Of a DNA stretch of 64,000 nt, positions 9,299 to 17,571 are shown in pieces. Both the position numbers and the translations under genes were made by a program. The stretch comes from Pedobacter sp. ok626. GTDB lineage: Bacteria > Bacteroidota > Bacteroidia > Sphingobacteriales > Sphingobacteriaceae. The DNA lies in contig NZ_FNEX01000001.1 of assembly GCF_900100435.1 (NCBI RefSeq), positions 372,001 to 436,000 on the forward strand. The letters are read 5' to 3'. Within the stretch, counting starts at the first letter, position 1, and each line of letters starts with the position of its first letter. A model generated the notes under the pieces. That model was not told where the DNA came from and searched no databases. It saw only the letters and a program-made list of their open reading frames with translations.

Positions 9299-11491
9299 AT
9301 GAAATTTTTAAAAACAGGTCTACATAAGTTTGGAGCACTTGTGCTTTTACTAACCGTGTTGTGTACTGATGCCAGCCAAGCTCAGAGTACCAAAAAAGCT
9401 TCCTGGATCTGGTATCCTGGTGATCTTGATATCTGGGTATCCAACAAAATGCAGAACCGCAGAACAGAAAGAGGAGCTTTTCTTCCCCCATTCTGGAAAA
9501 TGGACAGTCACTATGTGCTGGTTGAGTTTCATAAGGAATTTAATCTGGCTAGTGCTGAAGAGGTAAAGTTGTATGTAGAAGGGCAATACAATGTGAAGAT
9601 TGATGGACAGGCCTTTTCTGGTTATCCAAAAAAGATTACCATCCCAGCGGGTAAGCACAAGTTAAGCTTAAAGGTATATGGGCAGGATAAGGTCCCGGCG
9701 ATATTTGTACAAGGCAAAACGGTGGTTTCTGATGAAACCTGGTTAACTACTTTTGAAGATAAGGAATGGATTGATGAGAGTGGAAAGGCTTCTGATAAGT
9801 CGGGGACGACCTTTGTTTCGGTTGGATCCTGGAATTTAACAGACCCATTATTACCGCCTTCGCAATTTAAGTTGGCTACAAAGGCAATGGAAGTTGTAAA
9901 AACCGATAAGGTGGATAAAGGTTTTGTGGCTGATTTTGGCAAAGAAAGCTTTGGCTTCCTTAAACTTCATGGTTTAAAGGGAAAAGGAAAACTGCATATT
10001 TATTATGGCGAATCCAAAGAAGAGGCCTTATCTGCTGATAAATGTGAAACGCTGGACTTGTTGGAAATTGACCTAAAGGGTAAAACAGACTCGGTAATTG
10101 AGCTGTCTAAAGCCTTTCGTTATGTAAACTGCCAGCCTGAAGGCGATGTTACCATAGATAAGGTAAGTATGCTGTACGAGTATGCGCCAGTAACAGAAAA
10201 AGGGAGTTTTCGCTGTTCTGATGAGCAAATCAATAAGATTTATGATGTATCCAAATACACGTTTCATTTAAACACACGGGAGTTTTTTATCGACGGAATT
10301 AAGCGCGATAGATGGGTATGGTCGGGAGATGCTTACCAAAGCTATCTGATGAACTATTATTCCTTCAATGAGTCGCCGATAGTGAAAAGGACTTTATTGG
10401 CGCAAAGAGGAAAAGATCCGGTAACGGCTCACATCAATACCATTATGGATTACTCTTTCTATTGGTTCCTGGGGATTTATGATTACTACCAGTATTCTGG
10501 AGATCAGAAATTTGTACAGGATATTTATCCAAGGATGAAAAGCTTGATGGATTATGTGTTAAATCGTAGGAATAAAGATGGTTTGTTGGAATGGATGCCG
10601 GGAGATTGGATTTTCATCGACTGGGCGGATAAGCTAAGTAAAGACGGGGAAGTAAGTTTTGAGCAACTGTTATTTTGCCGTAGTTTGGAAACCATGGCGC
10701 TTTGCGCCGATATGGCAAAGGATACTGAAGCTGCTGCTAACTACAAAAAACTTGCTGCAGATTTAAAGGCAAAGATATTTAAGTTGTATTGGGATGAAGG
10801 CAAACATGCGCTGGTCCATAGCAGGGTTGCTGGTAAACCGACAGATAATGTAACGCGTTACGCCAACATGTTCGGTATTTTTTTCGATTACTTTACACCT
10901 GCTCAAAAGCTAGATGTGAAACAACATGTGTTGATGAATGACCAGATCAAAAAGATCACTACACCATATATGCGTTTTTATGAGTTGGAAGCACTTTGCG
11001 CCATGGGCGAGCAGTCGTATGTGTTAAAGCAAATGAAAGATTACTGGGGTGGGATGTTGGATTTAGGCGCTACTTCGTTTTGGGAAGAGTACAATCCAGA
11101 CAAGAAAGGTACAGAACATTTGGCCATGTACGGTCGTCCCTTTGGTAAAAGCCTTTGCCATGCCTGGGGTGCAAGTCCGATTTATCTATTGGGTAAGTAT
11201 TATTTAGGTGTTAAGCCGCTTTCGGCTGGATATGAAACTTATGTTGTGGAACCTGCTTTGGGCGGGTTGGACTGGATGGAGGGTAAGGTACCGACACCTT
11301 CAGGAGAGATTTCGTTGTATTGCAGCAAAAAAGAGATTAAAGTGAAGTCCGACGAGGGATCGGGTGTGTTGAGGTTCAAAAGTATTTCTAAACCGGTTGT
11401 CAATGGTGGAGAGGCTGTTGAAGTAGGAAAAAGGACTTATGAACTTAAGCTGAAAAAAGGTGTAGCTTACGTTGTTTCTTATAAGAAGTAA
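9299..11491 (+). CDS. Secreted GH78-family alpha-L-rhamnosidase-like enzyme
   Basis: The 730-residue protein has a signal peptide (to about residue 30, SQAQS), N-terminal beta-sandwich domains, and an (alpha/alpha)6 barrel from about residue 300. The acidic cluster FIDGIKRDRWVWSGD gives Asp332, Asp337 and Asp344 at the spacing of the GH78 active-site residues; Asp337 occupies the usual general-acid Glu position. TSFWEEYN (Glu596/597) supplies the base region. It is the last gene before a strong terminator at 11,496-11,555. It is shorter than, and divergent from, the 922-residue GH78 protein at 29,215, so the two probably differ in substrate. Confidence 0.82.
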   Translation: MKFLKTGLHKFGALVLLLTVLCTDASQAQSTKKASWIWYPGDLDIWVSNKMQNRRTERGAFLPPFWKMDSHYVLVEFHKEFNLASAEEVKLYVEGQYNVKIDGQAFSGYPKKITIPAGKHKLSLKVYGQDKVPAIFVQGKTVVSDETWLTTFEDKEWIDESGKASDKSGTTFVSVGSWNLTDPLLPPSQFKLATKAMEVVKTDKVDKGFVADFGKESFGFLKLHGLKGKGKLHIYYGESKEEALSADKCETLDLLEIDLKGKTDSVIELSKAFRYVNCQPEGDVTIDKVSMLYEYAPVTEKGSFRCSDEQINKIYDVSKYTFHLNTREFFIDGIKRDRWVWSGDAYQSYLMNYYSFNESPIVKRTLLAQRGKDPVTAHINTIMDYSFYWFLGIYDYYQYSGDQKFVQDIYPRMKSLMDYVLNRRNKDGLLEWMPGDWIFIDWADKLSKDGEVSFEQLLFCRSLETMALCADMAKDTEAAANYKKLAADLKAKIFKLYWDEGKHALVHSRVAGKPTDNVTRYANMFGIFFDYFTPAQKLDVKQHVLMNDQIKKITTPYMRFYELEALCAMGEQSYVLKQMKDYWGGMLDLGATSFWEEYNPDKKGTEHLAMYGRPFGKSLCHAWGASPIYLLGKYYLGVKPLSAGYETYVVEPALGGLDWMEGKVPTPSGEISLYCSKKEIKVKSDEGSGVLRFKSISKPVVNGGEAVEVGKRTYELKLKKGVAYVVSYKK

Positions 11492-11495
11492 TCAC

Positions 11496-11555
11496 AAAAA
11501 AGTCACCATCTCACAAAGAGCGTCTGAGGCCTCCTTGGTAGACGGTGACTTTTTT
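11496..11555. terminator. Bidirectional terminator with 12-bp perfect stem
   Basis: AAAAAAGTCACC (11,496-11,507) is the exact reverse complement of GGTGACTTTTTT (11,544-11,555). The loop holds a second short stem (CGTCT/AGACG) around GAGGCCTC. It lies between two converging genes and has T-runs on both sides, so it should stop transcription from both strands. Confidence 0.8.
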
Positions 11556-11576
11556 AATTGATCATTTTTCCATTGG

Positions 11577-12539
11577 TTACTGGACTACAGTAAAAGGACT
11601 GGTTCGTCGTTGCCAAGTTCCTTTTGCTTTGTCTTCCACTAAAAATGATATACTACCATAAGTTGCACCTAAAGGGAAATCTTGAGGAATGGTGAGGGTG
11701 ATTTCTGTATCTGTAATCTGCATAGGAACGTTACGTGTTATTCTGCTGGTAATGGCAACTGAAGCATATCTGCCTGTTTGTGCATAATATTTTAAGGTAC
11801 CCGGTGTGGCACTGTGTTTAAAAACGATAGATTGCCCGCGTTTAACTGTGAGTACATCGGCAGGAAGCGTAACGGTTCCGAGTGCCAGTAGAGGTCTATC
11901 TATGTAGTATGGACCTTTGGTCAGATTGCGTTTTCCAGTGATCACTTTAATGTGATAATGACTGGTATCCTGGCTAAGCACCAGGGGTATGTTTACGTTT
12001 ACTCCATTGTTAGAAATAGAATTAATGATTAGTAGTGTTTCTTTTTTATTCTTATCCACCAGATATACAGCTGTTTGGGTTGCGTCAGGAATGAGGTAAT
12101 CACCCAAGAGACTCATTGACCTGTTTAAATTTATCACCAGCTCATTGACCTCAAAATAAGGAAGAGGTTGATTATTAGCGATCTTTAAAGTGTAAGTATT
12201 GATGGAGCCATTCTGCGCTTTTACTTCATAGCTGAAACCTTCTTTGAAGGGGATTTTTGAGTCACTTTTCGGAGTAATTATCGCACGGTCGGAAACTGCA
12301 ATCTGTGGCTGTATGGAATCCGGCTGATCCTGAAACGGAGGCCAGTAAATGATGATGTTTTTCCCTTGTATAGCGGCATTTAGTTCTATGCCAGAAACAT
12401 CTTTGATACTGAATTTTTCGATTTCATTGTACGGGAAATCAGGATACTTTTTTTTACAGGAATAAGTTAGCATCAGCAGGAGTGCTGCCAGCGCATAGTT
12501 AAAGACTAAAAGCTTGTGTTTAAAAATCTCTTTTTGCAT
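11577..12539 (-). CDS. Putative surface lipoprotein, Ig/TIG-like (DUF5018-type)
   Basis: The 320-residue protein has a charged start, a hydrophobic segment and a lipobox-like LTYSC followed by KKK, which marks a lipoprotein. The body is beta-rich with repeated sandwich-like segments, including GFSYEVKAQNGSINTYTLKI, a pattern seen in DUF5018/Ig-like modules. It resembles the 322-residue protein at 13,326 in length, layout and this same motif (TYTVKAKDGSTQVYKLKI there), so the two are likely paralogues. It is the last gene of a three-gene minus-strand group. I infer a surface-exposed binding protein; no ligand can be named. Confidence 0.65.
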   Translation of the reverse strand: MQKEIFKHKLLVFNYALAALLLMLTYSCKKKYPDFPYNEIEKFSIKDVSGIELNAAIQGKNIIIYWPPFQDQPDSIQPQIAVSDRAIITPKSDSKIPFKEGFSYEVKAQNGSINTYTLKIANNQPLPYFEVNELVINLNRSMSLLGDYLIPDATQTAVYLVDKNKKETLLIINSISNNGVNVNIPLVLSQDTSHYHIKVITGKRNLTKGPYYIDRPLLALGTVTLPADVLTVKRGQSIVFKHSATPGTLKYYAQTGRYASVAITSRITRNVPMQITDTEITLTIPQDFPLGATYGSISFLVEDKAKGTWQRRTSPFTVVQ

Positions 12540-12593
12540 TTTATATTATTTCAGATCAGTGCATCATCTCATTGCGGGATATGCAATTATAAT

Positions 12594-12623
12594 AGAGGCA
12601 ACATAACCCACGCTGTTGCCTCT
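12594..12623. terminator. Hairpin between two lipoprotein genes
   Basis: AGAGGCAAC (12,594-12,602) pairs perfectly with GTTGCCTCT (12,615-12,623) across a 12-base loop. It lies 24 bases after the stop codon of the minus-strand gene at 12,647-13,276. There is no clean T-run on the minus-strand side, so it may be a partial terminator or an mRNA-processing and stability element that lowers expression of the last gene. Confidence 0.5.
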
Positions 12624-12646
12624 GTTTATTTTATTGGCCGTTGGTT

Positions 12647-13276
12647 TTACAGCTTGCGGTAACGGATTACTGTATTTGCTTTATTTTGTAAGTTCACACC
12701 AGAACCCCAGCTAATCGCATCGGTAAAGGCTACCAATTGAATAGCATAAGTATTTACTCCGTCGTTAATAAATACGTAAAAGTTTGGAATTGGTGTTGGT
12801 CCGTTTGGTGCAACATAGTTATACCATCCGTTTGGTGTGCTACCACCTGTATTCATGCCAACTATACTTGCGGTTGTTGCTGCGGAATAATCAGACAAAG
12901 TAAGATCACAAATTGCTTTACCTGGTGCAAGTAAGTATTTTAATGTACCTGGAGTCGATATGAAAGAATTAGAGCTGCTGGTAAACCATGCATTTACATC
13001 GGTAAAAGTTGAGAGTGAATCCTGATCGGGCGTGTTCAGGTCAACATAAACCGTATCAAATCCAACACGTGTCCTGGAATAACCTCCTTTGCCTAATACT
13101 TTGTAAGAAGAAGTATCACAGGTACTTGATAAGGTAGAGATATTGCTGCTTCTTTTCCCGTTAGCGATTAAGAGGTCTTCAGTTCCTGCTTGTTCTTTTT
13201 TACAAGATACTGCGATCAGACCAACTGCGGCTATGAGAGCGACAGTTTTAAACATTGTTTTAATTTTAAGCGTCAT
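12647..13276 (-). CDS. Small HmuY-like lipoprotein
   Basis: The 209-residue protein starts MTLKIKTMFKTVALIAAVG and has a lipobox LIAVSC followed by KKE. An alternative start at Met8 (13,255) would leave the same signal. The C-terminal half contains GWYNYVA, TPIPNFYVFINDG and YAIQLVAF, which follow the order of conserved blocks in HmuY-type haem-binding lipoproteins (WYNYN, xPIPxxxYVIRTxDG, YAKLQI). I therefore infer a HmuY-fold surface lipoprotein, without evidence that it binds haem. It sits between two larger lipoproteins in the same orientation. Confidence 0.6.
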   Translation of the reverse strand: MTLKIKTMFKTVALIAAVGLIAVSCKKEQAGTEDLLIANGKRSSNISTLSSTCDTSSYKVLGKGGYSRTRVGFDTVYVDLNTPDQDSLSTFTDVNAWFTSSSNSFISTPGTLKYLLAPGKAICDLTLSDYSAATTASIVGMNTGGSTPNGWYNYVAPNGPTPIPNFYVFINDGVNTYAIQLVAFTDAISWGSGVNLQNKANTVIRYRKL

Positions 13277-13325
13277 AAATTTAATTTTAAATGTTAAAAT
13301 ATAATATAGGAATGTGGATTCGAGG

Positions 13326-14294
13326 TTAATTGGTTACTGTAATTGAGGCTGTTTTATTTAGGGTAACCCAGTTGTTGAATAAAATTTTCATAGGAATATA
13401 AAGGTGTTCGCCTAATGGGAAGTCATTAGGGATAATTAGTGTGATAGAGGTGTTGTTATAGCTTTTTATAGGTAAATCATAAGTAATACCCGCGATAGTA
13501 ACATTGACCGATTTTAATCCGATAATTAAGGTTTCAGGCGCGGCTGAATAAACAATTTCATCACCTCTTTTCACCTCTTTCGATCCGATGAGCACATCCG
13601 GTTGTTTATATATAATATGTATTTGTGGAAGTTCTTTAACGTGCCCCAGAAAGCTAATCCGCCCTTTATAGTAGCCTGTATCAATGTCAGTAGGGATTTC
13701 TAGCGCGTTCAAATAATATTCGTAAAGACCACTACCAGTCACCAATATACCTCCGTTTAGAAGGGTTTCTTTACTTGTCTTTTCTGATATGAGGTGTACT
13801 TTTGCTAAACCAACGCCACTTGCCATAAAGTTTCCAGTTATACTCAGTGTTGTTCTTGGGTAAAATACACCGGTATTGCTCCATCTTACCGTTAAATCAG
13901 GTGTGTTTTGCTGGACAATTTTAAGCTTGTATACCTGTGTACTGCCGTCTTTCGCTTTTACGGTATAAGTTGTACCAGTTTCATTCAGGTCGACAGGCAA
14001 AACTTCTTCCTTAAGCCGTGCACCTTCAGACACTTTAATTTCCGGATCGATCACTGCTAAACCATAATAGTAGGGGATATATACCGTAATGGATTTTTCA
14101 ACCTGATCAATAGATCCGAAGATCACTGTATCTGGTAGATTGACAATTTTGAACTCTGTAATCTTGTTTTGAGAAAGAGGAGCAAGCTCCATAGTCTTTG
14201 TACAGGAAAGGGTAAAGAATGCTGCCAATAGGCAAACTACGTACGAGATGTTTAATATTAGTCTGTTAATTTTTGTTTTGTAAGCGTAATTCAT
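13326..14294 (-). CDS. Putative surface lipoprotein, Ig/TIG-like (DUF5018-type), first gene of minus-strand trio
   Basis: The 322-residue protein has a signal with lipobox TLSC followed by TKTMELAPL. The segment TTYTVKAKDGSTQVYKLKIV parallels the paralogue at 11,577. The C-terminal part reads as repeated IPT/TIG-like sandwiches, including LTIPNDFPLG-type wording (LIIPNDFPLGEHLYIPMKI here, LTIPQDFPLGATYGSISFL in the paralogue). The shared C-terminal motif shows duplication. It is transcribed away from the beta-helix gene at 14,726, from the 430-base region that carries direct repeats. Function is unknown. Confidence 0.65.
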   Translation of the reverse strand: MNYAYKTKINRLILNISYVVCLLAAFFTLSCTKTMELAPLSQNKITEFKIVNLPDTVIFGSIDQVEKSITVYIPYYYGLAVIDPEIKVSEGARLKEEVLPVDLNETGTTYTVKAKDGSTQVYKLKIVQQNTPDLTVRWSNTGVFYPRTTLSITGNFMASGVGLAKVHLISEKTSKETLLNGGILVTGSGLYEYYLNALEIPTDIDTGYYKGRISFLGHVKELPQIHIIYKQPDVLIGSKEVKRGDEIVYSAAPETLIIGLKSVNVTIAGITYDLPIKSYNNTSITLIIPNDFPLGEHLYIPMKILFNNWVTLNKTASITVTN

Positions 14295-14510
14295 ATGTTG
14301 TTTTATTTTTAATAAATCTAAATAAGATTACAAATATGTGCATATTAAACTATAGGATGCTAACGCTAAAGGGATTATGTTTTTACTATTTCGGGATTTA
14401 ATTTTGGATCCGGGATCGGTAAACAATCGCATAAAGTTTGGTGCGTGATTGTTAACTGCTAGTTGTCGATTGATTAACTACTAATTAATGGCTATTGGAC
14501 GGCTTGGCCC

Positions 14511-14565
14511 GTTCAGTGTCCGTTCAGTGTCCGTTCAACGGGCGTTCAAATGCCGTTAAATAGAC
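14511..14565. repeat. Five tandem 11-bp direct repeats, consensus GTTCAnnnnnC
   Basis: The units are GTTCAGTGTCC (14,511), GTTCAGTGTCC (14,522), GTTCAACGGGC (14,533), GTTCAAATGCC (14,544) and the weaker GTTAAATAGAC (14,555). The period is 11 bp, close to one helical turn, so the GTTCA boxes face the same side of the DNA. This suits cooperative binding by a regulator or a bent-DNA element. Confidence 0.7.
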
Positions 14566-14592
14566 CTTAACTTTAAGGAAACTTTCCTAGCC

Positions 14593-14625
14593 AAATTGGA
14601 AGCCGAAAGTTGCGATTTCCAATTT
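14593..14625. promoter_or_regulatory. 9-bp inverted repeat AAATTGGAA/TTCCAATTT
   Basis: The arms at 14,593-14,601 and 14,617-14,625 are exact reverse complements with a 15-base spacer. There is no following T-run, so an operator or mRNA leader hairpin is more likely than a terminator. Confidence 0.4.
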
Positions 14626-14699
14626 AGTTGTCCATGAACATTGAACATATGTACCGGGATAAATAACTTAGCATTCTGCCAATATACTTGAACCGATAT

Positions 14700-14724
14700 C
14701 GACTAAGAATATTGAATTTAGTCG
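14700..14724. promoter_or_regulatory. Inverted repeat CGACTAA/TTAGTCG directly before start codon
   Basis: CGACTAA (14,700-14,706) and TTAGTCG (14,718-14,724) are exact reverse complements; the ATG begins at 14,726. In mRNA the hairpin would occupy the ribosome landing site, where no Shine-Dalgarno sequence is evident. It may be a translational control element or a DNA operator. Confidence 0.45.
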
Positions 14725-14725
14725 A

Positions 14726-17059
14726 ATGAAGTTTTCTACGATGCTATTGGTTGGTTTTTTAATGGTTGGGTACAGCCATGCAAAAGACATTTATATTTCT
14801 CCAAAAGGGAGTGATAAAAATAAAGGAACGATGAATAGCCCCTTCGCAACCTTGTACAGAGCGCAAATGGAAGCAAGAAAATATAAAGCCGAGCAGGTGA
14901 ATATACTATTGCGAAAAGGAGCTTATGATTTAAGCCGACCTATAGTTTTTACAGTCGAAGATAGTCGTGCTCAAGGCGAGGGACTTAGCATTCAGGGGTA
15001 CCAACAGGAAACTGTCACTATTAAAGGTTCAGCAAAATTAAAACTTAACTGGCAACAGAAGGATGGTATTTACGCGGCTAAAGTCCCGCAGTCAGGACTA
15101 ATCTTTGATCAGCTTTATTTAAACGGTGTATTGATGCAGATGGCAAGGTATCCTAATTATCAACAAGGAAAAGTACCTTTTAATGGCACTGCGGCTGATG
15201 TATTAAGTGAGGCGCATATTAAGAAATGGAAAGCCCCTGAAGGAGCTTATCTTCATGCGATGCAGACGGCCATGTGGGGTGGTTTTGCCTATCAGATTAA
15301 GGGAAAGAAAGGGACGAAGTTGGAAATGGAAGGTGGATGGCAAAACAATCGCCCCACTACTATGCACAAAGATTACCGTTTTATTGAAAATATAGCAGAA
15401 GAGCTGGATACACTAAATGAATGGTATTTTGATAAGCAACAACAAGAACTTTACTTAAAGACCAATGTGAATTTGGCCACTGCGCTGATTGAGAGCCCGC
15501 AGATGGAAAGTTTATTGGAAGTAAAAGGTTCGGCTGCAAAGCCTGTGAAAAACATCACAATAAAGGGGATTACTTTTACCCATGCGCTGCGCACTTTTAT
15601 GAAAAACAAAGAACCTTTATTGCGAAGTGATTGGACTATATATCGAAAGGGGGCCATTACCATTGAAGGCGGCGAGCACATCGACATAGAAAAATGTGTA
15701 TTCACTGAGTTGGGCGGTAATGTTTTGGTGTATAGTAATTACAACAAGCAGCATATGTTTTCTGGTAATCACATCTATAATTCAGGGAGTAGTGCAGTAG
15801 TATTTGTTGGTGATCCTAAGGCTGTTCGTTCGGCCTCCTTTCAATATAGTCAATTTGTGTACCTAAAGGATATGGATACGAAATTCGGCCCTATTGGCAA
15901 TAATTTCCCTTCTGAATGCACCGTATACGATAACCTGATCCATAATATTGGCCAGGTAGAAAAACAAACAGCTGGTGTGCATATCTCTATGTCACAAAAT
16001 ATTAAAGTAAGCCACAATACCATTTATGATGTACCTAGAGCAGGTATTAATATCAATGAGGGTACATGGGGTGGACATAATATTGAGTATAACGACGTTT
16101 TTAATACCGTTTTGGAAACCGGAGATCATGGTGCTTTTAACTCCTGGGGAAGAGATCGGTATTGGCACCCTAAGCGCGCGGTTATGGATAGTATTGCGGC
16201 TAATCGCCCAGAGTTGATATTTCTTGATGCCATGAAACCTACTTTGATTTTCAATAACAGATTCAGATGTGATCATGGCTGGGATATCGATTTGGATGAT
16301 GGTTCTTCCAATTACATCATCAAGAACAATGTGTGTTTAAATGGTGGCTTAAAGCTAAGAGAAGGATTTAAGAGAATAGTGGAAAATAACATTATGATCA
16401 ATAACTCCTTTCATCCGCACGTGTGGTTTAAGAATAGCCAGGATGTGTTTAAACATAATATCGTAAGCGCAGTTTATTATCCTGTTCACGTTGTGGACTG
16501 GGGAAAGCAAATAGATAGCAATCTTTTTCCGGATGAGTTTTCACTTAAAAAAGTACAGGAATGGAAAGTAGATTTGAACTCGGTGGTTGGTGATCCACAG
16601 TTTATGAATGTAGAAAAGGGAAATTATCGGGTTAAGGAGGGTTCAAAAGCCTTTGCTATCGGATTTAAAAATTTTGAGATGAATTTTGGAGTGGTGTCAA
16701 CAAATCTGATCAAAAAGGCTAAAAAGGTCGCTATTCCTTTAATTGTACCGAAGGTATGGAAAGAGGATACTGTATATGATTTTTCGGGTGTTAAAGTGAA
16801 AAATTTGACTACACTTGCTGAAAGATCCGCAACTGGAATGTCTACTGAAACTGGGGTGTTGGTACTTAATGTAGATAATGGGAGTTTAATGAACAATACA
16901 ATTAAGCCTAATGATGTGATTCTACAAATGGGCAATTATCCCGTGCTAACAGTTCAAGACTTAATGGAAGAAAGAAAGGGTTCTCAAAGTAAGACTACTG
17001 TTGTACTTAAGGTATTCAGGAACCAGAAGGAGCAGGAGGTAACTGTAAAACTGAAATAG
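14726..17059 (+). CDS. Secreted right-handed beta-helix protein (GH141-like) with C-terminal PDZ domain
   Basis: The 777-residue protein has a short signal peptide (MKFSTMLLVGFLMVGYSHA). It then opens with KDIYISPKGSDKNKGT, the same first coil as the protein at 4,019. Beta-helix coils follow (NITIKGITFTHA, IDIEKCVFTELGG, IKVSHNTIYDVPRAGINI, NIEYNDVFNT) to about residue 640. The last 90 residues (about 686-777) read as a PDZ domain: GVLVLNVDNGSLMNN, IKPNDVILQMGNYPV, then VVLKVFRNQKEQEVTVKL. The likely role is a polysaccharide-active glycosidase or lyase in the periplasm, with the PDZ domain possibly tethering it to a protein partner. The stop codon directly abuts that of the converging gene at 17,060. 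Confidence 0.75.
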   Translation: MKFSTMLLVGFLMVGYSHAKDIYISPKGSDKNKGTMNSPFATLYRAQMEARKYKAEQVNILLRKGAYDLSRPIVFTVEDSRAQGEGLSIQGYQQETVTIKGSAKLKLNWQQKDGIYAAKVPQSGLIFDQLYLNGVLMQMARYPNYQQGKVPFNGTAADVLSEAHIKKWKAPEGAYLHAMQTAMWGGFAYQIKGKKGTKLEMEGGWQNNRPTTMHKDYRFIENIAEELDTLNEWYFDKQQQELYLKTNVNLATALIESPQMESLLEVKGSAAKPVKNITIKGITFTHALRTFMKNKEPLLRSDWTIYRKGAITIEGGEHIDIEKCVFTELGGNVLVYSNYNKQHMFSGNHIYNSGSSAVVFVGDPKAVRSASFQYSQFVYLKDMDTKFGPIGNNFPSECTVYDNLIHNIGQVEKQTAGVHISMSQNIKVSHNTIYDVPRAGININEGTWGGHNIEYNDVFNTVLETGDHGAFNSWGRDRYWHPKRAVMDSIAANRPELIFLDAMKPTLIFNNRFRCDHGWDIDLDDGSSNYIIKNNVCLNGGLKLREGFKRIVENNIMINNSFHPHVWFKNSQDVFKHNIVSAVYYPVHVVDWGKQIDSNLFPDEFSLKKVQEWKVDLNSVVGDPQFMNVEKGNYRVKEGSKAFAIGFKNFEMNFGVVSTNLIKKAKKVAIPLIVPKVWKEDTVYDFSGVKVKNLTTLAERSATGMSTETGVLVLNVDNGSLMNNTIKPNDVILQMGNYPVLTVQDLMEERKGSQSKTTVVLKVFRNQKEQEVTVKLK

Positions 17060-17419
17060 CTAAGCTCGTTTTTTATTTTCCGGCACTTTGTTTTCTGCTA
17101 TGCTTTCAATTTCTTTATTTAGAAAAAAGGATAAGCCTGTTCTGATGACAACAGTTCCGGCCAATATGCCCAAATCATCAAATGATGGGTTAAGGATCGT
17201 GTCGATAATATCAGATGCGATCAGAAATTCCAAACCCAGCAATAAGTAATAACCTACTTCTATTTTTATTTGAACGGTTTTTTCCAGTGAAAAGGAATTC
17301 TTGAAACGACTTAACTCGTTACTAATAAATTTGAGGAGACCAAGTGCTGCACCATAACAGATGATGGCAATGCTGGCATAGCTGATAATCTCGGATAAGG
17401 ATTGGAGCACGTAATTCAT
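17060..17419 (-). CDS. DUF1622 membrane protein
   Basis: A 119-residue protein starts at the ATG at 17,419; the longer frame to 17,461 would need a TTG start. It has three hydrophobic helices and the DUF1622 signature GYYLLLGLEFLIASDIIDTI, then LAGTVVIRTGLSFFLNKEI. The family consists of small inner-membrane proteins of unknown function. It ends flush against the stop codon of the beta-helix gene, leaving no room for a terminator. Confidence 0.8.
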   Translation of the reverse strand: MNYVLQSLSEIISYASIAIICYGAALGLLKFISNELSRFKNSFSLEKTVQIKIEVGYYLLLGLEFLIASDIIDTILNPSFDDLGILAGTVVIRTGLSFFLNKEIESIAENKVPENKKRA

Positions 17420-17497
17420 TTGTAAGATGGGATTTATATAAAAATAACAAATTTTAAGCAAATTTTGACTTTGAATGTTCCATAAAAATTACATTTC

Positions 17498-17557
17498 AAT
17501 TGCATCAAAGTTGCAATTGATCTTTGTGTTGTATTTGTAAATACGCAACTTTGTTGC
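17498..17557 (+). promoter_or_regulatory. Promoter with two inverted-repeat operators for the FAD oxidoreductase gene
   Basis: A Bacteroidota-type promoter can be read as TTTG (17,523-17,526), a 19-base spacer, and CAACTTTG (17,546-17,553; one mismatch to TAnnTTTG). The perfect inverted repeat GCAAC-TTT-GTTGC (17,545-17,557) overlaps the -7 box. A second, AATTGCA/TGCAATT (17,498-17,518), lies just upstream of the -33 box. The layout suggests a repressor acting at the -7 site; no regulator gene is adjacent. Confidence 0.5.
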
Positions 17558-17571
17558 AAAATAATATTGCA

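Larger units (their letters stand above)
14295..14725. promoter_or_regulatory. Divergent intergenic region (430 bases) between lipoprotein trio and beta-helix gene
   Basis: I see no gene here. It holds five 11-bp direct repeats (14,511-14,565), a short palindrome AGGAAA/TTTCCT (14,576-14,588), a 9-bp inverted repeat (14,593-14,625), a weak -7-like TATACTTG (14,683-14,690) and an inverted repeat ending one base before the start codon at 14,726. Its position between divergent genes and its density of repeats point to a regulated promoter region. Confidence 0.55.

Noticed and set aside
12737-12934. Plus-strand frame of 65 codons opposite the HmuY-like gene
   Set aside because: Cys/Trp-rich translation with no family features; it is the complement of a well-supported lipoprotein gene.
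14593-14625. Rho-independent terminator in the divergent region
   Set aside because: A hairpin exists but there is no T-run and both flanking genes read away from it.
17461-17560. Longer N-terminal starts for the DUF1622 and dithiol oxidoreductase genes
   Set aside because: Both need TTG start codons and add residues outside the family pattern; the oxidoreductase extension would also cover the promoter elements.
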